DNA of 64,000 bases, taken from NCBI GenBank assembly GCA_965652645.1, contig CBFGXE010000012.1:15361-79360 (forward strand), read 5' to 3'. The DNA is from ZC4RG30 sp965652645 (lineage in GTDB: Bacteria > Pseudomonadota > Gammaproteobacteria > Steroidobacterales > Steroidobacteraceae). Below the pieces are notes generated by a model that saw only the letters and a list, made by a program, of their open reading frames with translations, had not been told where the DNA came from and searched no databases. Shown here piece after piece: positions 1-7,810 of the stretch; positions within the stretch are counted from its first letter, which is position 1, and every line of letters starts with the position of its first letter. The position numbers and the translations under genes were made by a program.

Positions 1-50
1 GCCACACCAATCGACAACAGCGCGAGCAGCAGAATCCGGATGGATCGCAA
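1..50 (-). CDS. Partial N-terminus of a divergent exported protein, probably TesA-like arylesterase/thioesterase
   Basis: Only the 5' end lies in the window. Read leftwards from a TTG at 50, the codons give L-R-S-I-R followed by a hydrophobic stretch rich in Leu, Ile and Ala, which looks like the start of a Sec signal peptide. An in-frame stop lies just upstream at 75-77, so the start must be inside the ybbA gene. In gammaproteobacteria tesA is commonly divergent from ybbA-ybbP, so TesA (periplasmic acyl-CoA thioesterase/lysophospholipase) is the likely identity. The family is inferred from context alone because no catalytic motif is within the window. Confidence 0.45.
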   Translation of the reverse strand, partial: MRSIRILLLALLSIGV

Positions 51-711
51 AACCGTTCTCGAAGCCAGGGATCTCACCAGAAAGGTTAGCAGTCCGGAGG
101 GCGAACTGACCATTGTCAGCCAGGTTTCGCTGCAGATCGCAGCTGGAGAGACCGTGGCGCTGGTCGGCGCATCCGGTGCCGGCAAATCCACGCTGCTGGC
201 AATGCTCGCCGGGCTGGACGTGCCCACGACCGGGCAGATCTGGCTGGATGGGCAGGAACTGACCAGCCTCGATGAGGACGCGCGTGCGGCATTGCGCGCC
301 AACCGCGTGGGCTTCGTGTTCCAGGCCTTCCACCTGGTCCCTTCGCTCACCGCACTGGAAAACGTGATGTTGCCGCTGGAACTGGCCGGTGGGGGCAATG
401 CGGCACAGGCCGCGGGCGCGATGCTCGACCGCGTGGGGCTCGGCGCTCGCATGGGGCATTACCCCAGGCAACTCTCCGGTGGCGAGCAGCAGCGTGTGGC
501 GCTGGCTCGTGCCTCGGTGACGAGGCCCGCCGTGCTGTTTGCCGACGAACCCACCGGCAATCTCGACACGGCAACAGGAGAGAGCATCACGCGACTGCTC
601 TTCGACCTGAACCGCGAATCGGGAACGACACTGGTGCTGGTCACGCACGAGGCGCAGCTGGCGGAGCGCTGCCAGCGGCGTCTCACGATGTCTGCAGGCC
701 GGCTGGTCTGA
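40..711 (+). CDS. ybbA: YbbA-like ABC transporter ATP-binding subunit (LolD/MacB type)
   Basis: A 223-residue ATPase that should power the FtsX-type permease encoded immediately downstream. Walker A GASGAGKST is at residues 43-51, the Q-loop lies in GFVFQAFHL near 91-99, the ABC signature LSGGEQQR is at 145-152, Walker B VLFADE is at 165-170 followed by PTGNLD, and the switch His is in LVTHE near the end. The length and lack of membrane segments fit the LolD/MacB/YbbA group. The stop is one base before the ATG of the permease, so the two are surely co-transcribed. The start overlaps the apparent start of the divergent exported protein. The exported substrate is unknown; in E. coli this pair neighbours tesA. 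Confidence 0.9.
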   Translation: MDRKTVLEARDLTRKVSSPEGELTIVSQVSLQIAAGETVALVGASGAGKSTLLAMLAGLDVPTTGQIWLDGQELTSLDEDARAALRANRVGFVFQAFHLVPSLTALENVMLPLELAGGGNAAQAAGAMLDRVGLGARMGHYPRQLSGGEQQRVALARASVTRPAVLFADEPTGNLDTATGESITRLLFDLNRESGTTLVLVTHEAQLAERCQRRLTMSAGRLV

Positions 712-712
712 C

Positions 713-3205
713 ATGCGTGCGGCGCTGTCGCTGGGTCTGAGAACGCTGGCCCGGGAGTGGCGGTCCGGCGATCTGGCAGTGTTGTTCCTGGCGCTGTTCG
801 TCGCGGTCACGGCGCTCACGGGCGTGGGCTTCCTGGTCGACCGCATCGAACGTGCCATGCGCCTGCAGGCCAGCGAAGTGCTGGGCGCGGACCTGCGGCT
901 GGTTTCCGCCGATCCCATCGGCAGCTCACATGATGAGGAAGCGGCGCGGCGCGGCCTGCGCCATGTCCGCGTCACCTCGACCCTGTCGGTGGTGCTGAAC
1001 GGCGACCGTACGCAGCTGGCCAATGTCCATGCGGTCACCGAGGGATATCCGCTGCGTGGCCGTGTGCGCGTGGCGGAGCAGCCATTCGGCGCGGCTTCCC
1101 CCGCCACAGGCATCCCGGTGCAAGGTGAGATCTGGCCGGACTCCCGGCTGCTTGCGGCGCTGGACGCGCGGGTGGGCGATGAGCTGTCGGTGGGTGAGAT
1201 CACGCTGCGCGTGGCTCGCGTGCTGATCGCGCGACCCGACCAGGGTTCCGGCTTTTCCGACCTCGCGCCCTCGCTGCTGATGAACGAGGCCGACCTTGCC
1301 GCCACCCGGCTGCTGCAGCCGGGCAGTCGCGCCCGCTACGCCGCCCTGTATTCCGGCGAGCCCCCCATCGTGCGGGAGTTCTCCACCTGGCTCGATGCCA
1401 ACAAGACCACCGCGGAGCGCCTGCGCGACATCGCCGAGGCCAGTCCGGAAGTGAACAGCGCCAGCGTGCGCGCCGGCCGCTTCCTTCTTCTCGCCAGCCT
1501 GGCCGGGGTGCTGTTGTGCGCGGTGGCCATCGCCATGACGGCGCGCCGGTATGTAAAGCGCCACCTCGACCTTGCCGCGTTGCTCAAAACCCTGGGCGCC
1601 TCACAGGCCATGGTGCTCACCATCAGCCTCGCGCAACTGGTATGCATTGCGCTGGTGGCCACGCTGTCCGGCGCGCTGGCGGGATTCCTGGCCCAGCAGG
1701 GCTTGCTGGCGCTGCTGCAGGGGTTGATTCCGACGGAGCTGCCGGCCGCCGGCTGGCAGCCGGTGGCCATGGGTTTCGTCACCGCGGTGCTGCTGCTGAC
1801 CGGCTTTGCCCTGCCTTCCATGCTGCAGCTGTCACGTGTGCCGGCCATTCGCGTGCTGCGGCGTGATATCGGCCCGCCGCAGCTCGGCACGGTGCTGGCC
1901 TATGGCCCGGCGGTGCTGGCCATCGCCCTGCTCATCCACTGGGTGACCGGCGACCTGGGCATTTCGCTGGGATTCATTGCGGGACTGGCGGTGGCGCTGG
2001 GCCTGCTGGCGGTGGCGGGCTGGGTCCTGGTGACGCTGGCGGGCCGCCTGCGCGGTGGCATGGGCGCTGCGTGGCGTTACGGCATCGCCAACCTCGCACG
2101 CCGTCGTGCGGAGAGCATCGTGCAGATCGTGGCGCTGGGAATGGGGTTGTCCGCACTGCTGATGCTGACCATCATCCGCGGTGACCTGGTCGATGACTGG
2201 CGCGCGCGCCTGCCGACGGATGCGCCGAACTACTTCTTCGTGAACATCCCGTCGGAGGAGCGCGAGGACTTCCGGGCGCTGCTCGCCCGCCAGGGCGGCG
2301 AAATGACGCGCATGCTGCCCATGATCCGCGGCCGCATGGTGGCCATCAATGAAGAGCCGGTGACCGAGCGGCATTTCCTGACACCGCGGGGCGAGGGGCT
2401 GGCCAGCCGCGAGCAGAATCTCACCTGGTCGGCCGAGATCGGCCCTGACAACGAAGTCACCGCAGGCCACTGGTTCACCGCGGAGGAACATGGCCAGCCG
2501 CTGGTTTCCGTGGCCACCGACATGCAGGAGTCCATCCCGCTGGCACTGGGCGACCGCCTGACCTTCGATGTGGCCGGCGAGCTGGTGGACGTGACGGTGA
2601 GCAGCTTCCGCCGTGTGCAGTGGGATAGCCTGCAGCCGAACTTCTTCCTGATGTTCCCGCCGGGCCTGCTGGAAGGTACTGCCGGCACATGGATGGGCAG
2701 CGCGCGTTTCCGGCCGGAGGATCCGGCGGCGGTGGCCGAACTCGTGCGCGCGTTCCCCGGCGTATCGATCTTCGACATGGACGACCTGCTCGCGCAGGTG
2801 CGTTCCATCATCGACCAGGCGGTGCTGGCCGTGCAAAGCGTGTTCCTTTTCACGCTGCTCGCCGGCGTGGTGGTGCTGCTGGCGGCGGTGCAGTCCACGC
2901 GCGACGAACGCCGCTACGAAAGCGCGATGCTGCGCACGCTGGGCGCCTCGCGCCGTACCGTGCGCACCGGCGTGCTGGTGGAATTCGCGGGCGTGGGGTT
3001 GATGGCCGGCATCGTGGCGACCGCGGCGGCATCCGCCGGCGCCTGGTTGATCGCCCGCTACATGCTGGAGATTCCCTGGGGGCCGGACCCGCTGCTCTGG
3101 ATCATGGGCGGCCTGGCTGGCGCCGTGCTGGTCTGCGGCGCGGGCTGGCTGGCCACGCGCTCGGCGCTGGCGCTGCCGCCCATGCAGACGCTGCGCCAGG
3201 GTTGA
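713..3205 (+). CDS. ybbP: YbbP-like FtsX-family ABC permease
   Basis: An 830-residue inner-membrane permease partner of YbbA. An N-terminal membrane helix (about residues 20-45) is followed by a large periplasmic domain. A central group of helices (about 255-445) includes an FtsX domain, then comes a second periplasmic domain (about 490-695) and a C-terminal FtsX domain (about 710-820). The conserved FtsX-type segment LLKTLGAS appears after the first core helix, and its counterpart MLRTLGASRRTVR near residue 740 marks the duplicated half. Size and two-half organisation match YbbP rather than the shorter LolC/E or MacB. The stop abuts the stop of the convergent gene at 3206 with no spacer. The substrate is unknown; export of a lipid or toxic hydrophobic compound is a guess from the MacB/Lol relationship. 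Confidence 0.9.
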   Translation: MRAALSLGLRTLAREWRSGDLAVLFLALFVAVTALTGVGFLVDRIERAMRLQASEVLGADLRLVSADPIGSSHDEEAARRGLRHVRVTSTLSVVLNGDRTQLANVHAVTEGYPLRGRVRVAEQPFGAASPATGIPVQGEIWPDSRLLAALDARVGDELSVGEITLRVARVLIARPDQGSGFSDLAPSLLMNEADLAATRLLQPGSRARYAALYSGEPPIVREFSTWLDANKTTAERLRDIAEASPEVNSASVRAGRFLLLASLAGVLLCAVAIAMTARRYVKRHLDLAALLKTLGASQAMVLTISLAQLVCIALVATLSGALAGFLAQQGLLALLQGLIPTELPAAGWQPVAMGFVTAVLLLTGFALPSMLQLSRVPAIRVLRRDIGPPQLGTVLAYGPAVLAIALLIHWVTGDLGISLGFIAGLAVALGLLAVAGWVLVTLAGRLRGGMGAAWRYGIANLARRRAESIVQIVALGMGLSALLMLTIIRGDLVDDWRARLPTDAPNYFFVNIPSEEREDFRALLARQGGEMTRMLPMIRGRMVAINEEPVTERHFLTPRGEGLASREQNLTWSAEIGPDNEVTAGHWFTAEEHGQPLVSVATDMQESIPLALGDRLTFDVAGELVDVTVSSFRRVQWDSLQPNFFLMFPPGLLEGTAGTWMGSARFRPEDPAAVAELVRAFPGVSIFDMDDLLAQVRSIIDQAVLAVQSVFLFTLLAGVVVLLAAVQSTRDERRYESAMLRTLGASRRTVRTGVLVEFAGVGLMAGIVATAAASAGAWLIARYMLEIPWGPDPLLWIMGGLAGAVLVCGAGWLATRSALALPPMQTLRQG

Positions 3206-3940
3206 TCAGAAGGCGCCGCCCTGGCGGGCGACGCTGAAGCGGGTCCATCCCTGAGGTGCGGTGCCCCGCCGCAGGTCCAGTCCTTCCACCTGCACGGTGT
3301 AGTCGCCTGGCCCGAGCGCCGAAGTGTTGATTCCCAGCCGCAGGTGGCCGTTGGAATCGCGCGCCAGGTTGTTGATCACCGCGACACGTCCCTGGTCGAC
3401 CCGGTCGATGGTGACGATGTACTGGTTGTACTTCGACCAGGACACATCGAACTTGAAGTCCGCGAGCTCGGCGCGGCTGCCACCGATGGTCACGGCGCTG
3501 CGGTTCACGGGGCCCTGGCGGGAGAGTTCGACGACGAGTGCGCGGGTGCCCTGCAGGGGGTCCAGCGGCTGGTCGGCGACTGCCTTCTGCAACCTTGCGA
3601 TTGTGGCGTCCTTCTCCTGCACCGAAGAGAACAGCATCAGCGCGGCAATCACGCCAATGACCGCCACTGCAGCAATGCCTGCAACCACCGGCAGCTTCTG
3701 CCACGCAGCCAGCGGCTTTTCTGTCCAGGGCAGCGGTTCCCCGGCTGCGTCCAGCAGGCGCAGCGCCGAATTGATGCGGTCCGACAATCCGAGCTGCGCA
3801 ACGGTGTCCGGATTTTCGCGGCACCAGCGTTCGAAATCCTGCGCGCCCTTCAGCGGCAGCTTGCCCATCAGGTAGCGCTCGATGATCTGGTTCTGCTGGA
3901 TAAAGGTGGCGTCCATTTCGGTGTATCGTGCATCTTGCAT
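3206..3940 (-). CDS. Anti-sigma-factor-like single-pass membrane protein
   Basis: A 244-residue protein with a cytoplasmic N-terminal region of about 80 residues, one membrane helix (about residues 83-106, rich in Val, Ile and Ala), and a periplasmic C-terminal domain. This is the architecture of RskA/ChrR-type anti-sigma factors. The helix is followed by a short coiled-coil-like segment (SVQEKDATIARLQKAV). No zinc-binding HxxxCxxC motif is visible. The usual partner, an ECF sigma factor gene directly upstream, is absent: the neighbour is a divergent DUF4139 gene. ATG at 3940 or at 3916 could be the start; neither has a convincing ribosome site. The function is inferred from architecture and remains uncertain. 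Confidence 0.55.
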   Translation of the reverse strand: MQDARYTEMDATFIQQNQIIERYLMGKLPLKGAQDFERWCRENPDTVAQLGLSDRINSALRLLDAAGEPLPWTEKPLAAWQKLPVVAGIAAVAVIGVIAALMLFSSVQEKDATIARLQKAVADQPLDPLQGTRALVVELSRQGPVNRSAVTIGGSRAELADFKFDVSWSKYNQYIVTIDRVDQGRVAVINNLARDSNGHLRLGINTSALGPGDYTVQVEGLDLRRGTAPQGWTRFSVARQGGAF

Positions 3941-3990
3941 CCCGACCCGATGCGACCACAGTCACACTTTGCCACGCCGGGGAATCCCTC

Positions 3991-5550
3991 ATGTCCAAAC
4001 AGAGCGCCAAGTCACCCGCCATCCACCTGTCGCTGTCCGCCGTCACCGCGGCCGGCTTCGCGGTGGGCGCGGCCGTGCAGGCCGCGGCTCCGGCAACGTC
4101 CCCCGCTGCGGCGCCGGATACGGCCATCACCATCTACAGTTCGGCGCGGCCGGGAGCGATTCCGCCCGAGTATTACCGTCCGCTGCCGGGCCAGGGCACT
4201 CCGCAGGCCATGGGCGTGCCCGGCTATGCCATGGTGCGCACGGAACGCGAGGTGCAGCTCGGCCAGGGCCGTTCGCAGCTGCGTTTCACCGACGTGGCCG
4301 CGCTCATTGATCCCACCACCGTGACCTTCACCTCGCTCACCGACCCGCAGGCGCGCGTGCTGGAGCAGAACTTCCAGTTCGACCTGGTGAGCACCGACAA
4401 GCTGCTCCTGAAGTTCATCGACCAGCCGCTGACGGTGGAACGCACGCAACAGGGTGGCACGACCACCACCTCGGGCACGCTGCTGTCGTCGGTGGATGGC
4501 CTGGTGCTGCGCGGTGCCGACGGCAACATCACCGCGCTGCGCGACTACTCTGCGCTGCAGTTCCCGGACCTGCCAGGTGGCCTCATCACGCGGCCCACGC
4601 TGCTGTGGGACATCTCCTCGCAGCGCGCTGGCACCCATCGTGCGCGAGTCACCTACCAGACAGGCGGCATCACGTGGTGGGCCGACTACAACCTGATCTT
4701 CAGCGATGGCCGCGATGCCAGCAACGGCACCGTCGACCTCTCGGCCTGGGTAAGCATCATCAACCAGTCCGGCGCCACGTATCCGGAAGCCCGCCTGAAG
4801 CTGATCGCCGGTGACGTGAACCGCGTGCAGCCGGCGCGTCCGGCACGGGCCGCCATGGAGCGCACGCTGACACTCGTGGATGGGGGATTCCAGGAGCAGG
4901 CCTTCGACGAGTTCCACCTCTACTCCCTTGGCCGTCGCACCACGCTGCCGGACAATTCCACCAAGCAGATCGAGCTGTTCGACCAGGCGCGCAAGGTGCC
5001 GGCGCAGCGCCTGCTGGTATTCGCCAACACCGCGGCCATGGGTTTTGGTGGCGGGCGCTTCGAGGATCCGAACTTCCCCTTCACCGGCGATGGCAAGGTG
5101 GATACCTACCTGCAGTTCCGCAACGACCGGGCTTCCGGGCTTGGCATTCCCTTGCCGGCAGGGCGGGTGCGCGTGTCGCGCCTGGACCCGGCCGACAGCT
5201 CGCTGGAGTTCATCGGCGAGGATGCCATCGGCCACACGCCGCGTGACGAGCAGGTGCGGGTGAAGCTGGGTTCGGCCTTCGACGTGGTCGGCGAGCGCAA
5301 GCAGGTGGACTTCCGCAGCGATTCGCGCGCGCGCTGGATGGAGGAGGAGGTCGAGGTCACCCTGCGCAACCACAAGGACACCGACGTGGAGGTGCAGGTG
5401 CGCGAGTTCCTGTTCCGCTGGAGCGACTGGCAGATCCTCTCCAGCAGCCAGGGTTTCGAGAAGGAGGACGCCCGCACCATCCTCTTCAAGGCGCAGGTGC
5501 CCAGGAACGGCAGCCGCACCGTGCGTTACCGGGTTCGCTACAGCTGGTAG
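3991..5550 (+). CDS. DUF4139 domain exported protein
   Basis: A 519-residue protein with an N-terminal signal sequence (Ala-rich segment ending near residue 33). Most of the length matches the DUF4139 family, seen in segments such as GITWWADYNLIF and the LYSLGRRTTLPDNSTKQIELF-type stretch near residue 315. The role of the family is unknown; the C-terminal half looks beta-rich and is probably periplasmic or surface-associated. ATG at 3991 was chosen over the upstream in-frame 3928 because it follows a GGGGA element and starts a clean signal peptide. It is divergent from the anti-sigma-like gene, with about 50 bases between them that must hold both promoters. Confidence 0.75.
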   Translation: MSKQSAKSPAIHLSLSAVTAAGFAVGAAVQAAAPATSPAAAPDTAITIYSSARPGAIPPEYYRPLPGQGTPQAMGVPGYAMVRTEREVQLGQGRSQLRFTDVAALIDPTTVTFTSLTDPQARVLEQNFQFDLVSTDKLLLKFIDQPLTVERTQQGGTTTTSGTLLSSVDGLVLRGADGNITALRDYSALQFPDLPGGLITRPTLLWDISSQRAGTHRARVTYQTGGITWWADYNLIFSDGRDASNGTVDLSAWVSIINQSGATYPEARLKLIAGDVNRVQPARPARAAMERTLTLVDGGFQEQAFDEFHLYSLGRRTTLPDNSTKQIELFDQARKVPAQRLLVFANTAAMGFGGGRFEDPNFPFTGDGKVDTYLQFRNDRASGLGIPLPAGRVRVSRLDPADSSLEFIGEDAIGHTPRDEQVRVKLGSAFDVVGERKQVDFRSDSRARWMEEEVEVTLRNHKDTDVEVQVREFLFRWSDWQILSSSQGFEKEDARTILFKAQVPRNGSRTVRYRVRYSW

Positions 5551-5560
5551 CGCGGAAAGA

Positions 5561-6760
5561 CTAGCGCGCCAGCGGTTCGGCCAGGCGCGCTGCGCCCAGC
5601 TCCGACAGCGGCACCGGGCTCTCGAACAGGTAGCCCTGGGCAAACTCGATGCCCACCGCGGCCAGCCACTGGCGCGCCTGCGGTGATTCGATGCGCTTGG
5701 CGGCGCTGTGGATGCCCAGCACGCGCGAACCCTGCGAGATGGCCGCCACCTGGGCCTGCGAGACCTTGTCGCGCAGGCCTTCCAGCGTGAGGCTGGGACA
5801 GATCTTCAGCATGCGCACGGCGCGGGCCCGCAGCAGGCCCAGCACGTCGGAGTGGAAGGTGAAGTCGTCCAGCACCACGTAGCAGCCGATGGCCTCGCAG
5901 CGGGCGACGAAATCCTGCACGGCGCCGGGGAACGCGCGGCACTGCTGCTCGCGGATCTCGAAACCGATGAGCCGCGGGTTCAGTCGCGCCTCGCGCAGCG
6001 TGCGTGCCACGAAGGCGGGGAAGGCGCTGTCGAGCAGCGCGCCGGTGGAGAGGTTGATCGAGAACGCGGCCGGTTCCAGTTCGAACTGCGAGCGATGCTG
6101 GATCAGCCAGCGGCACAGTTCCGCGAGCACGGCGCGGTCGAGTTGGCCGCCGGAATTCGGTTGTTCGGCTTCCACCACCAGCGCCTGTGGCAGTTCGGGC
6201 TTGCCGGAGGAAGAGGCGATGCTGCGCAGGAGCACTTCGTAGCGCCGCGTGCGTCCGGACCCGCCCAGCTTCTGCAGCTGCTGCACGTACAGCGTGAGGG
6301 GCTGGCCATTGAAGCCCGCTCCCTGCGGCACGCTGACCGGCGGCGCGGCACCGTCCAGCCGCAGCGCCAGCTGGCGCAGCAGGCGATCCAGCCGCGCAGG
6401 CACGGTGCGCTCGCCGGAACGGCCACTCAGCGAGGCGAACTCCACGTCGATCAGCACCGCGCCATGCAAGGCACCCCGCGGGTCGCGTGCGGCGTAGGCC
6501 ACGAGGCCCACCGGTTCGCTGGTGTCGCGTTCAAAGGTCAGCCGCGAGGGTTCCAGCGCGAAGGAGTCCAGTGCATCGAGCACGAACCCCTGTTCGCCGG
6601 TGTCGAGGGGGATGCCGCTGTTCCAGACTGTCTGCCCGGTGGCATCGTGGAGCGACAGGCGGCGCACCTTGCTGCCGGCCAGCGCCTCGCCCACCAGGAG
6701 CGCGGACTCGGCGATCTTGGTGCGCATGGTCTTGATCGTGGTGTCTGCGCCGCCGCTCAT
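5561..6760 (-). CDS. EAL-domain protein with partly degenerate catalytic site
   Basis: The C-terminal ~200 residues form an EAL (cyclic-di-GMP phosphodiesterase) fold, preceded by an N-terminal region of about 150 residues that resembles no domain I can name. Several catalytic landmarks are altered. EAL reads EVL (YEVLLRS), the Asn of INLS is kept, EIRE replaces the usual EITE, DDF is kept but the following Gly-Thr-Gly is lost, LKI keeps its Lys but lacks the following Asp, and the AEGVE motif is replaced by GIHSAAKRIE. QGYLFE near the C-terminus is kept. It may bind c-di-GMP or a partner without hydrolysis. The start could be the Met at 6760 or 6727; the reading frame is open further upstream to 6874. 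It is divergent from a LysR gene. Confidence 0.75.
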   Translation of the reverse strand: MSGGADTTIKTMRTKIAESALLVGEALAGSKVRRLSLHDATGQTVWNSGIPLDTGEQGFVLDALDSFALEPSRLTFERDTSEPVGLVAYAARDPRGALHGAVLIDVEFASLSGRSGERTVPARLDRLLRQLALRLDGAAPPVSVPQGAGFNGQPLTLYVQQLQKLGGSGRTRRYEVLLRSIASSSGKPELPQALVVEAEQPNSGGQLDRAVLAELCRWLIQHRSQFELEPAAFSINLSTGALLDSAFPAFVARTLREARLNPRLIGFEIREQQCRAFPGAVQDFVARCEAIGCYVVLDDFTFHSDVLGLLRARAVRMLKICPSLTLEGLRDKVSQAQVAAISQGSRVLGIHSAAKRIESPQARQWLAAVGIEFAQGYLFESPVPLSELGAARLAEPLAR

Positions 6761-6872
6761 GCCCGGTAGTGTCAGGGCAGCGACCCGGAATCGCCGTGAC
6801 GCACCCCGCAGGCTGCGAATTCCAACTGGAGCGCTACAATAGGCGGCATCAACTGCCCCATTGGTGACGCAC

Positions 6873-7808
6873 ATGCATCACTCCCTGATGATTGCCGATG
6901 AGATGGCGGTCTTTGCCCAGGTCGTCGAACACAACGGATTCACCGCCGCCGCCAGGCGCCTGCACGTGCCGAAAGTGCGCGTCAGCCGGGCCGTGGCGTC
7001 GCTGGAGCGGGCCCTGGGCGCCCGGCTGCTGGAGCGGACCACCCGGCGCATCGGCCTCACGCCGGCCGGCAAGGCCATCCTGGCGCACTGCCAGCGCGTG
7101 GCACTGGAGGTGGAGGCCGCAAGGGCTGCCCTGCAGCCGGTGGCCGAGGGCGCCCAGCTTCGGGTGGCCATCGACCAGGGCTTCGGGCGGCTGCTGGTGG
7201 CGCCGCTGGTGCCGCGGTTCCTGGAGCGATTCCCCGGTGTCACCCTGAGGCTGCTGAATGCCGATGAGGTGGCCGCGGGGGCGGATTTCGACGTCGAGCT
7301 GCGGGCCGACGGGCGCCTGGCCGAGGGCGAGGTGGCCAGCTCCCTGGGCACGCCACCGATGATCCTTTGCGCCGCGCCGCAGTACCTGACGGGCAGGAAG
7401 GTGCCCGAATCCCCCAGCGAACTGGCCCAGCATGCATTGCTGTGGGCTGGCAGCCGCCCCGACGCGTCGCTCAGGCTGGCCAAGGACGGCGGCAGCGTCA
7501 CGGTGCCCGGCACCCCGCGCCTGGTGGCGCAGGACCTCGCGGCGCTGCATGCGGCGGTGGCGGCGGGCCTGGGCATTGGCGCCCTGCCGGAATTCATGTG
7601 CCGCAACGGGCTGGCGATGAAGCGCCTGGTGCGGCTGCTGCCGGAATGGAAGGTCGCCGACGCCGTGGAGCTCACTGCGGTGGCCCCTGCGGCCCGCGCA
7701 CAGTCGCCGGAAGTGCGCAGCTTCATTGATTTCCTCGCGGCGAATATAGTGCCCGCCCTTGCCGGGGCGCCCGAGGCGCCCGGCACCCCCCGCCGCACCC
7801 CGGAGTGA
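6873..7808 (+). CDS. LysR-family transcriptional regulator
   Basis: A 311-residue protein with a typical LysR N-terminal winged helix (FAQVVEHNGFTAAARRL, then RVSRAVASLERALGARLLERTTRRIGLT) and a C-terminal periplasmic-binding-like effector domain. It resembles the DsdC/GcvA-type subgroup that often regulates a neighbouring metabolic gene. ATG at 6873 is chosen because GGTGA lies five bases upstream; ATG at 6888 is also possible. The stop is two bases before the acyl-CoA dehydrogenase ATG, so the two genes are probably one transcript. This differs from the usual divergent LysR arrangement. The inducer is unknown; an acyl-CoA or organic acid related to the dehydrogenase is a guess. Confidence 0.85.
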   Translation: MHHSLMIADEMAVFAQVVEHNGFTAAARRLHVPKVRVSRAVASLERALGARLLERTTRRIGLTPAGKAILAHCQRVALEVEAARAALQPVAEGAQLRVAIDQGFGRLLVAPLVPRFLERFPGVTLRLLNADEVAAGADFDVELRADGRLAEGEVASSLGTPPMILCAAPQYLTGRKVPESPSELAQHALLWAGSRPDASLRLAKDGGSVTVPGTPRLVAQDLAALHAAVAAGLGIGALPEFMCRNGLAMKRLVRLLPEWKVADAVELTAVAPAARAQSPEVRSFIDFLAANIVPALAGAPEAPGTPRRTPE

Positions 7809-7810
7809 CC

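Noticed and set aside
926..1564. Long antisense reading frames throughout, e.g. opposite ybbP, trp, RND and ubiB genes
   Set aside because: They are produced by the high GC third-position bias of real genes; their translations are Arg/His/Ala-rich with no domain or ribosome site.
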